Assembly: GCA_035556715.1 (NCBI GenBank)
Contig: DATMER010000078.1
Location: 1-64,000, forward strand
Length of the DNA stretch: 64,000 bases
Direction: 5' to 3'
Source: DATMER01 sp035556715
GTDB lineage: Bacteria; Acidobacteriota; Thermoanaerobaculia; Multivoradales; UBA5704
Shown here: piece after piece, positions 43,104 to 49,413 of the stretch
Position numbering within the stretch: position 1 is the first letter of the stretch
How the letters are laid out: each line of letters opens with the position of its first letter
The notes under the pieces: generated by a model
The model's database searches: none
What the model saw: the letters and a program-made list of their open reading frames with translations, nothing else
Told to the model about the DNA's origin: nothing
Position numbers and translations under genes: made by a program

Positions 43104-43217
43104 TTAGGTAACGTAAACGGTCGCTCCGGCCGCGCCCAACTGCACGGCGATCCCCCGTCCCGCTCCTCGGCTCGCTCCAGCGACCAATGCGGCTTTTCCT
43201 ACCATCGATGTCTCCAT
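43104..43217 (-). pseudogene. truncated short-chain dehydrogenase N-terminus
   Basis: METSMVGKAALVAGASRGA then GRGIAVQLGAAGATVYVT is the first beta-alpha-beta unit of an SDR with the glycine-rich cofactor motif, but TAA follows and the rest of the ~250-residue enzyme is absent. Sequence beyond is the upstream region of the zinc-ribbon gene, so the gene was cut by a rearrangement. It lies 10 bases downstream of the SRPBCC gene, its likely former operon partner. Confidence 0.8.
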
Positions 43218-43227
43218 GGTCTGTCCC

Positions 43228-43689
43228 CTACGCCTTGACGAATGCGGCGAGTTTGTCGAGTGCCATCTGCCAGCCGAGCTCGTTGTCGGATGGCGAGACG
43301 CCAGGCGGTAGGTTGTCGTGTACGGCATGCACATCCGTGCCGCCGTCCGCATCAGTGAGCGTGAACCTGACTGTCATCTCGCCACGCATCGCGGCATCGG
43401 CTGTCTCGAACTCCATCAGTTCGACCACCTGCTCATTGGGTACGAGCTTTACGAAGTGGCCGTGGTACGTGTCGGTGTGCTCAGTCGTCTTGCCGGTTCC
43501 GGTCGGTTCGTCGTAGGTGAGCGAGATTCTGAACAAACCACCTTCGCGAGGGTCGAACACGTGCACGTGGCTGGTCATGCCATTCGGTACCATCCATGTC
43601 GCGACCGCTCGCGCGTCGAGAAGCGCACGATAGACGTTTTCGCGAGGCGCGTTCACGTGTCGGGTGATGCGCGTAGAGGTTGTAGTCAT
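43228..43689 (-). CDS. SRPBCC / AHSA1-type START-domain protein
   Basis: 153 residues, single SRPBCC helix-grip domain. Signatures are RHVNAPRENVYRALLDARAVATWMVP at the start, GGLFRISLTYDEP, and the C-terminal GWQMALDKLAAFV helix. Such proteins bind hydrophobic ligands; many are co-chaperone-like or stress-responsive. ATG 43689 opens the domain. It ends 11 bases before the truncated SDR. Confidence 0.9.
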   Translation of the reverse strand: MTTTSTRITRHVNAPRENVYRALLDARAVATWMVPNGMTSHVHVFDPREGGLFRISLTYDEPTGTGKTTEHTDTYHGHFVKLVPNEQVVELMEFETADAAMRGEMTVRFTLTDADGGTDVHAVHDNLPPGVSPSDNELGWQMALDKLAAFVKA

Positions 43690-43693
43690 ACGG

Positions 43694-44197
43694 TCAGGTG
43701 GCTGGTGAGGTGAACGCATCACCCTCCGTGAAGCCCCATTCGGTGAATCGCGGGTCCTCGGGTGTCATGACATACGACTCGTCACCCTCCACCAGGAACC
43801 GCACGGCACTCCCGGCGAACTCCAGCCTCACGCCGGCCACTGTTCCGAAGAGGTTCCGAATCGGGAAATAGCGCACGAGGCTCTCTCCAACGGGCAGTGT
43901 CGGTCCGACCGCGCCAGCGTCTAAACGGACGTGCTTACCGTACTCCCGCACGTATGCTTCGTTCTCTGCGTCGAGAGGTGGGGCGAAGGGATCTCGCCAC
44001 GCCGCCTCCTCCATTAGGAGGCGCTCGCCATCGCCGGCGACCCCGAAGAGCACGACGTCACCGCCAGAAAACACTAGCTCGAGGTCGCCATAGGACACTT
44101 CGACCTTTCCGTCGTGCTCGTACATGATACGGCTGGCGCCGATGAGCCGCTTGCCCATGACGCGTTCGAGTGCGCCGAAATCCACGTCGGATGCCAT
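43694..44197 (-). CDS. hypothetical protein
   Basis: 167 residues, mixed beta/alpha, acidic, no signal peptide: MASDVDFGALERVMGKRLIG ... DLELVFSGGDVVLFGVAGDG. No known family or motif seen. It lies five bases upstream of the SRPBCC gene and just after an attC-like site, so it would be the next cassette gene. Possibly a small immunity or binding protein, but that is only a guess from composition. Confidence 0.6.
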   Translation of the reverse strand: MASDVDFGALERVMGKRLIGASRIMYEHDGKVEVSYGDLELVFSGGDVVLFGVAGDGERLLMEEAAWRDPFAPPLDAENEAYVREYGKHVRLDAGAVGPTLPVGESLVRYFPIRNLFGTVAGVRLEFAGSAVRFLVEGDESYVMTPEDPRFTEWGFTEGDAFTSPAT

Positions 44198-44700
44198 GGT
44201 TGTCCGCCTAACGAGAAGCTCACCACATTAGCCGGCCGGGTCAGCTTCAGCGTTTGGTTCGGCCTGCTCCCTCTGCCGGTACCTGCCTCGAAGAGCTCCT
44301 CCAGCACTCGTTCCCCAAGAGCGGTCGGCCCGATCGCGAGCCGTTCCGGCGACGCCTCGCTCAAACCCAGCAACTCCGGGGCGTAATTCACCCTCCCCGG
44401 GTCCCACACCAGCGGATGATCCCACACGCGCCGGAGCTCATCCAGGGACACGGGCGTGACCGACACGATGCGCAGGCGGCCTGGCGAGTCCTCCTCATAC
44501 GCAATCCGCATAACCTCCATCACGCCCTTCCCGACGACTCCCGCGATCACTTCTTGGGCGAGCCGGTACTTCTCCCAGATCGAAAGGCCGGGGAAAGCGA
44601 AGTGCAGGTAGTAGATCAGCTGCGGGAAGTCCTCCTCGACGTCGCAGCACTCGACCAGCAACCAACGCTCCTGCTCGGTCAGTTCCGGCAGATCCGCCAT
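44074..44700 (-). CDS. hypothetical cassette-type protein running through attC
   Basis: The first ~145 residues (MADLPELTEQERWLLVECCD to VLEELFEAG) look like a normal compact protein with GGAGGG before the ATG. After that the frame reads NQTLKLTRPANVVSFSLGGQ, which is the translation of the attC-like site at 44206-44263, and then overlaps the next gene by 124 bases. Cassette genes often run into attC this way; the functional protein probably ends near residue 145. Function unknown. Confidence 0.55.
   Translation of the reverse strand: MADLPELTEQERWLLVECCDVEEDFPQLIYYLHFAFPGLSIWEKYRLAQEVIAGVVGKGVMEVMRIAYEEDSPGRLRIVSVTPVSLDELRRVWDHPLVWDPGRVNYAPELLGLSEASPERLAIGPTALGERVLEELFEAGTGRGSRPNQTLKLTRPANVVSFSLGGQPWHPTWISAHSNASWASGSSAPAVSCTSTTERSKCPMATSS
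44206..44263 (-). other. attC-like recombination site
   Basis: On the minus strand: GCCGAAC ... GTTAGGC outer boxes (one mismatch), inner arms GAAGCTGACC and GGTGAGCTTC (nine of ten pair), central GGCCGGC spacer. Length 58 bp, within the attC range, with the conserved GTTRRRY at the 3' side. It lies between two minus-strand hypothetical genes, as expected for a cassette boundary. Confidence 0.6.
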
Positions 44701-44879
44701 CCGACTACGCCCTCCGGGGCCGAACGTTGACCGGCCCCTTAGAATTATCCGACGCCGATAAGCCTCCGTCCCCCAGCGGTGTCTTGTCCTAACGTGCTCT
44801 GGCTGCGGTACTTAAAGAAGAATACGACCGGCCCTGGTAGGAGTCAATCGGTCGGCCTTCCGGAACGAGCCTGCCGCGT

Positions 44880-45365
44880 CGCAACCCGAGTCGGGAGCGT
44901 CTCATCCTGGGTCGGGGACGGCTCCCGTCGACTCGGGGACGATTTGCATCTCGGGGGCGACCATCCGGATCTTGACGGGAACCACTCCCCTCCAGGTGGG
45001 AATGTGTCCCGTCGAGATGGGGCCGGTCCGATCCAGATGGGAGCGTCTCGGCTCGGGATGGTGACGACTCCCATCTGGACGGCGACTCCTCCCATCCAGA
45101 TGGGGACCGTCCCCGGTGCAGGTGGGAGCGCTTCCCTTCGACACGGGAGTGTCCCCCTGTCCGTTCAGGGACCGTTCCCGTCCAGACGGAGCGTCTCAAC
45201 TCCAGATGGGAGCGTCGCAACCCGGGGTGGGGAGGAGCCCCGTCTGGATGCGGATCGTCGCCGTCCGGAGGGGAATCGTCGGCTTCCAGGCCGGAATGTT
45301 GCCCCTCGCTCCGGAAGTTTGTCCCGCTGAGATGGCGACCGTCCGCATCCGGATCTCCGCGACTC
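44880..45365. repeat. array C: ~23 degenerate 21-bp units
   Basis: Units follow GGGgACCGTCCCCATCCAGAT (core GGGA-N3-TCCC) at about 21 bp. Best dyads are CCCATCCAGATGGG and GGGACCGTTCCC. First of three back-to-back repeat families that fill 44.88-46.05 kb. The gap 44701-46146 holds no supportable gene; heptad-like minus-strand frames are a by-product of the 21-bp period. Confidence 0.7.
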
Positions 45366-45370
45366 CGCAG

Positions 45371-45794
45371 CCTATCGGCGCCTCCCCTCAACCTATCGGC
45401 GCCTCGGCCTAACCTATCGGCGCCTCGGCCTAACCTATCGGCGTCTCCCGTGGCCTTTCGGCCGAGTCCACCTAACCTATCGGCGTCTCCCTGAAACCAA
45501 TCGGCGACTGTCCGTAGTATATCGGCGACTTGCTCTGGTCTATCGGCGACTAGCAAAAGTCTATCGGCGTCTCCCCTTTACCTCATCGGCGGGTGGCCAT
45601 TGTCTATCGGCGTCTCGCCTGGGCCTATCGGCGTCTGTCCAGAACCTATCGGCGTCTCTGCTTAGCCTATCGGCGCCTCCCCCTAACCTATCGGCGCCTG
45701 TCCGGAATCTATCGGTGAGAGGCCTATAGGCTACGGGGACACGCCGATAGGCTAAGGGAATACGCCGATAGACTTCGGAGACCCGGGAAATCTC
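45371..45794. repeat. array D: 21-bp units, orientation switch at the end
   Basis: About 16 direct units with consensus CCTATCGGCGTCTCCCCTAA at exactly 21-bp spacing (45371, 45392, 45413 and so on), then, after a GGCCTATAGG centre near 45730, about three units in the opposite orientation (ACGCCGATAGG). CTATCGGCG is the best-conserved core; the remaining bases vary freely. Confidence 0.9.
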
Positions 45795-45803
45795 CACGAA
45801 GAG

Positions 45804-46045
45804 AGGCCAAAGGGTTGTACCGAGCCGAGAAGGGAGATGGCCGGGACGGCAAAGGTCTTCGCCATGACGCCGAAAAGGTCTCGGCGGCTCGGGAAAGGCT
45901 TGGGACCGAAGGGCGAACGCTTGCGTCGAGACGGCTAAAGCTTCCGTGGAGAGGGCGAAGGCCTGGCCTGACACGGCAAAGGCTTGAGCCGAGAGGGCGA
46001 AGGTCTGGGCCGAGAGGGCGAAGGTCTTCCCGGAGTCGTCTTTGC
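45804..46045. repeat. array E: 21-bp units in strict register
   Basis: About eleven units starting at 45804, 45825, 45846 and onward every 21 bp, consensus AGGGCGAAGGTCTGGGCCGA. The last unit (TCTTTGCCTTCG) is inverted. It ends about 100 bases before the small exported-peptide gene at 46147. Confidence 0.85.
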
Positions 46046-46146
46046 CTTCGCGGGTAACTCCGCCTTCCAGCCCGCACCCTCCTTTATAGATGGCTCGCTC
46101 ACGCTTTGATGGCGACGAGGCGCAGCCGCTAAAAGGAGCCGTGCCG

Positions 46147-46437
46147 ATGACTCACTCCCGATGGAGCCGCGCCTTCGCGGTCCTTACCCTGATGATCCTC
46201 CTCGCTTCGGGGGCCGTCCAGGCCCTCCCCCTCCCAGGCGCTTGGACCGCGCAGGCCGGGAGCGAGCCCGGTCTCCTCGGTCTGCTCAGGCAGGTCCTCA
46301 CGTCCATCTGGAGCGCCGGGGACAATGGCAGCCAGCTTGATCCGAGTGGGTCCACCGTCGACAACGGCAGCCAACTCGATCCTGACGGAGCCACCTCCAA
46401 CGGCGACAACGGCAGTCAGCTCGACCCGAACGGATAG
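46147..46437 (+). CDS. small exported protein with three DNGSQLDP repeats
   Basis: 96 residues from ATG 46147 behind AAGGAG. Basic N-terminus and hydrophobic stretch (AFAVLTLMILLASGAVQA, signal peptide), then a short helix, then three copies of DNGSQLDP followed by Ser, Asp or Asn and Gly, separated by 5-7 residues. The three DNA copies differ at eight-residue level only by synonymous codons, so the peptide is conserved. It is followed by a clear terminator and preceded by the array complex. No family recognised; a secreted or surface peptide is likely. Confidence 0.75.
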   Translation: MTHSRWSRAFAVLTLMILLASGAVQALPLPGAWTAQAGSEPGLLGLLRQVLTSIWSAGDNGSQLDPSGSTVDNGSQLDPDGATSNGDNGSQLDPNG

Positions 46438-46447
46438 GTCATCGGTC

Positions 46448-46480
46448 GGGCCGGAGCGTTTTACTCCGGCCCTCTTCTTT
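46448..46480 (+). terminator. intrinsic terminator after repeat-peptide gene
   Basis: GGGCCGGAG, loop, CTCCGGCCC followed by TCTTCTTT. Confidence 0.85.
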
Positions 46481-46557
46481 CCCTCTGTCCCTTTTTTCCC
46501 GTGAGCGGCAACTATAGGATAGGCGCGGTATCCTTATCCGGAACTCGCAAGGGAGGA

Positions 46558-47892
46558 ATGGTGAAAGACAGACACCTGAAGCACCTCGACTCCGAGGCGC
46601 TGGACCGCTGGCTCTCGCAAGACAACGATGAAGGACGAAGCGAGTCGCTGCTCCATCTGCTGGCGACTTGCCCCGAGTGCCACCGGGTCGGTGGCTACAT
46701 CCTTGATCTCTACCAGGCTGACGCCATCCCGCTCGTGTTCAGTCGGATCGATCTGGCCCTGGCGCGATCCCGGGTGGATGCGCCCGGACTCTGGGAGGAG
46801 CTGGCGCCTCTCCGCTTCGCTGAGCAGAGCAGGCGCGTCCAGACCGACCCGCGTTACCGGAGCTGGGGTCTCGGCGAGCTGCTCTGCAAAAGGAGCAGGG
46901 AAATAGCCTCCGAGAGCGCTGCCGAAGCCGTTGAGCTCGCCGAGTTGGCCGTGCTCGTCTCGAACGGGCTCCAGGAGGGGGAGCCTGTCGAAGACCATTG
47001 GATGTACGAGTTGCGGGCCCTCGCCTGGGCGCACCTTGGAAACGCCAGGAGAGTTCAGGGGGACCTTCGAACCGCGAAGGAGGCCTTCTCCCTGTCGGAT
47101 CAGTGGTGGGACGCAGGGTCCAGGGAGGTGGGAGATCCCCTGGACTACGAGCCGGAGCTGCAGCTCTTGAAGGTCTCTCTTCTTACCGCCGAGCGCCACT
47201 TCCAGGAGGGATTCCAGATCCTGGATTCGATCATCCAACCCTACCTCGAAGACGCTGAGCATAGAGGTCAGCACCTCGCCGGTCGCGCCATGGTCATGAA
47301 GGCCTTCGCCTTGGCGGAGATGGGTGAGCCCGAAGCCTCTATCTCTCTTCTTCGGGAGGCGTCTCCCTTGCTCGATCCCCGGCGCGACGCCCGCCTCGTC
47401 CTTTGCGCACGGTACAACCTCCTGGAGAACCTGACCCGGCTCGGTCGCTTCGAAGAAGCCAGAGAAGGACTCCTGGAGGTGCGGTCGCTCTTGCGGGAAT
47501 GGGGCAAACCTCTCGATCACATCCGTTTACGATGGGTGGAGGGCCGCATCGCCGCCGGGGTGGGGGAGCGGGAGTTGGCTGCCGCGGCCCTCGACGAGGT
47601 GCGGCAGCAGTTCCTTTTCCTGAAGATCGCCTATGACACCGCCCTGGTCTCCCTGGAACTGGCTGTCCTCTATCTGGAGGATGAGCGGACTGCCGAGGTG
47701 AAGGAGCTGGCCTTGGCGCTGGTTCCCGTGTTCCAGTCCCAGGACGTCCACCGCGAGGCGCTGGCGGCCCTGGCCGTGTTCCAGAGCGCCGCCCTGGTCG
47801 AAGCCGCCACGGCCGAGCTCGCCCGCGAGGTCGCCGACTATCTGGAGAAGGCCCGGCACGAGCCGGGGTTGGCGTTCCGGGGGGAGCGGTGA
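46558..47892 (+). CDS. TPR protein with N-terminal anti-sigma-like zinc motif
   Basis: 444 residues. Residues ~10-45 contain SLLHLLATCPECHRV, an H-x3-C-x2-C element as in zinc-binding anti-sigma domains. The remainder is a helical tetratricopeptide superhelix (repeats such as AFALAEMGEPEASISLLREA and NLTRLGRFEEAREGLLEV). ATG 46558 or GTG 46561 follows GGGAGGA. Proteins of this design occur in Acidobacteriota beside sigma factors or peptidases; here it follows the repeat-peptide gene and may regulate it. Not a predicted membrane protein. Confidence 0.8.
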   Translation: MVKDRHLKHLDSEALDRWLSQDNDEGRSESLLHLLATCPECHRVGGYILDLYQADAIPLVFSRIDLALARSRVDAPGLWEELAPLRFAEQSRRVQTDPRYRSWGLGELLCKRSREIASESAAEAVELAELAVLVSNGLQEGEPVEDHWMYELRALAWAHLGNARRVQGDLRTAKEAFSLSDQWWDAGSREVGDPLDYEPELQLLKVSLLTAERHFQEGFQILDSIIQPYLEDAEHRGQHLAGRAMVMKAFALAEMGEPEASISLLREASPLLDPRRDARLVLCARYNLLENLTRLGRFEEAREGLLEVRSLLREWGKPLDHIRLRWVEGRIAAGVGERELAAAALDEVRQQFLFLKIAYDTALVSLELAVLYLEDERTAEVKELALALVPVFQSQDVHREALAALAVFQSAALVEAATAELAREVADYLEKARHEPGLAFRGER

Positions 47893-47903
47893 CGAGGAGC
47901 GAA

Positions 47904-47933
47904 AGACCCCTCCCCTTGGCAGAGGGAGCCGTG
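47904..47933. repeat. dispersed CCCTCTCC-type element, degenerate copy
   Basis: CCCCTCCCCTTGGCAGAGGG, a short degenerate hairpin of the family listed at 17085 and 33282, right after the TPR gene. Confidence 0.4.
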
Positions 47934-48021
47934 ATGCCGAATACAGCCGATACGATCGGTGAAGCCTTCCTTACGGGATGCGCCCGAGCAGGCTACCGCT
48001 TATCTTGAAAGCGAGGATCCC

Positions 48022-48270
48022 ATGAAGCTGACGCTGACAAAAGATTGGGTGATTCGCAGGGCAGCTCTAGAGGACGATGTCGCCGTCGCTGCCGGTCTGC
48101 CCTCATGTTACCCTTCGCTCAATGACGCCCAGCTAGGGGCTCCGGTCTCCATGGAGAAACGTCTGGCTCTTGGTCCGCTCGTACAACTCACGCGGCGGAA
48201 CACTCCATGAGCATGGAAAGGCTGGCTGAAGAGGCACGAATCGAGCTGGCGGAAATCGTGAGTATAGAGA
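48022..48270 (+). pseudogene. frameshifted and truncated HTH (XRE-like) gene
   Basis: Frame one runs MKLTLTKDWVIRRAALEDD to LVQLTRRNTP and stops at 48208; frame two then reads MSMERLAEEARIELAEIVSIE. Joined, they give an XRE-type helix-turn-helix (R-R...S-x-E-x-L-A-x-x-A...V-x-x-I-E). A one-base loss near 48200 separates the frames, and the homology ends after SIETR, so the rest is missing. GAGG precedes ATG 48022. The gap 47893-48317 holds nothing else except a 24-codon frame at 47934-48008. Confidence 0.65.
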
Positions 48271-48317
48271 CAAGGAATTACGCTCGCCTGCTTTTGTTCA
48301 AAGAAGTCGCTCCACTT

Positions 48318-48506
48318 TTAGTCTTTAGATACAACCTCCTTAACGGGTGTGCCATCTGTGTTCTTTACAGTGCCAAGGAGAGTCTCTTTGTTTTGGATTT
48401 CTTGAACAACCTCGCCGTCTTGAACGACTTCCTGGACCGGGCTCCCGTCCGTATTTTTTACAGTTCCCAAGAGGGTCTCTTTGTTTCTAACTTCGGTATC
48501 AGACAT
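48318..48506 (-). CDS. small protein with two NKETLLGTVKNTDG repeats
   Basis: 62 residues from ATG 48506 with GGAG seven bases upstream. It consists of MSDTEVR, then NKETLLGTVKNTDGSPVQEVV, a linker, and NKETLLGTVKNTDGTPVKEV. The two DNA copies differ at many third positions but at only two residues (S/T, Q/K), strong evidence that it is translated and constrained. No signal peptide; function unknown. The plus-strand frame over it is antisense. Confidence 0.75.
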   Translation of the reverse strand: MSDTEVRNKETLLGTVKNTDGSPVQEVVQDGEVVQEIQNKETLLGTVKNTDGTPVKEVVSKD

Positions 48507-48606
48507 GCCACTCTCCTGTCGGCGAATAGGCGCCAATTTGGCGGCCATCATTTAGATGTCGATGCAAGACACAGACCACTTGGGTATACCTGCTCTCGGC
48601 CAACTC

Positions 48607-48643
48607 TGTGCCCTCCCCCGCTGCACAGGAGAGGGAGCCGCAT
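48607..48643. repeat. dispersed CCCTCTCC-type element
   Basis: GTGCCCTCCCCCGCTGCACAGGAGAGGG hairpin; same type as at 20833, between convergent ends of the small gene region and lipoprotein gene. Confidence 0.5.
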
Positions 48644-48658
48644 GCTTTGTTGAAGTGG

Positions 48659-49123
48659 TCAGGCGCTGATGCGCGACACGTGGCTAGCCACGAAACGCCA
48701 GCGGCCATCGCGCCTCACGAGGGTGTCGGTGAACTGGAACTCGGCGGCGAAGGGGGTGCCGCCGGCTTGACCCTTGACCGTGGTTCGCCCGGTGATCACC
48801 GCGGCATCGCCGTGGAGGCGGACCTTCATATCGTGGTTCTCGAAGACTTCGTAGCGGATCGTCCCTTTTCTCGCGTGCTCGATGTCGTCGGCTCGCGTGG
48901 TCACCACGCCGCTCGAATCGGTCAAGGTGAAGTCTTCCGTGAGGACTTCCGCCAACCGGTCGGCATCGCCATCCAGGTAGGTCTTGCAGGCGTCGCGCAC
49001 GGCTTGAAGGACTGCCGCCTCGTCCCCAGACGCTTCAGGGGCGAGGGTGCCGCAGGCGGTGAACAGCAGGCAGAGCAGCCCGAGGGCGCAGGATGTCACG
49101 GCAAGGCGATGGGGGAGGTTCAT
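48659..49123 (-). CDS. SnoaL/DUF4440-like lipoprotein
   Basis: 154 residues from ATG 49123 (MNLPHRL). Signal peptide with lipobox LLFTACG gives a lipid-modified Cys near residue 24. The mature domain is an NTF2-like (DUF4440) fold: LQAVRDACKTYLDGDADRLAEVL, then RDGRWRFVASHVSRI. Such proteins bind small hydrophobic molecules or act as immunity-like domains. Upstream lies a 26-bp inverted repeat (49164-49333). Confidence 0.88.
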   Translation of the reverse strand: MNLPHRLAVTSCALGLLCLLFTACGTLAPEASGDEAAVLQAVRDACKTYLDGDADRLAEVLTEDFTLTDSSGVVTTRADDIEHARKGTIRYEVFENHDMKVRLHGDAAVITGRTTVKGQAGGTPFAAEFQFTDTLVRRDGRWRFVASHVSRISA

Positions 49124-49163
49124 GTCGGGTCTCCTGGGTTGACCAGCGGGGGAGGATAGCGCA

Positions 49164-49333
49164 GACCTCACCCCCTGTCCCCCTCTCCCATCTCCCTTCC
49201 GCCCTGCCCCGGGAGAGGGGGACGCATCTGAAGCCGCCGTGCCTGCGCCTGGGCACCTCCGTTTCAGAAACGTCCCCCCTCTCCCAGTGGGGCCATGGGT
49301 GGGAGGTGGGAGAGGGGGACAGGGGGTGAGGTC
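49164..49333. repeat. 26-bp perfect inverted repeat, arms 49164-49189 and 49308-49333
   Basis: The arm GACCTCACCCCCTGTCCCCC... is repeated as an exact reverse complement 118 bases later. Each arm also carries a CCCTCTCCC dispersed-element core. It fills the gap between the lipoprotein gene and the thiolase operon; nothing else is seen there. It may terminate, or form the boundary of the operon. Confidence 0.8.
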
Positions 49334-49413
49334 CTTTGTGCTAGCATCCCCCGCGCCCGTCCGCCCTCCGGCGGAACCTGCAGATTCATCTCGCTGTTCA
49401 AGCAGGAGATCTC

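Noticed and set aside
44785..44850. Possible third attC starting TCCTAACGTG
   Set aside because: Only one outer box found; no GTTRRRY partner or paired inner arms within 140 bases.
45561..45974. Long minus-strand frames over arrays D and E with heptad patterns (ADRLGGG, LRPLGPD)
   Set aside because: A 21-bp repeat in GC-rich DNA yields heptads in every frame; frames break between arrays, there is no ribosome site, and arrays A and B have non-triplet periods. Kept as non-coding, though not strictly excluded.
47934..48008. 24-codon frame MPNTADTIGEAF...
   Set aside because: Too short to support without a homologue; may be a remnant associated with the broken HTH gene.
48207..48653. 148-codon plus-strand frame
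   Set aside because: Only the first ~20 codons match the broken HTH gene; the rest is antisense to the selected small gene 48318-48506.
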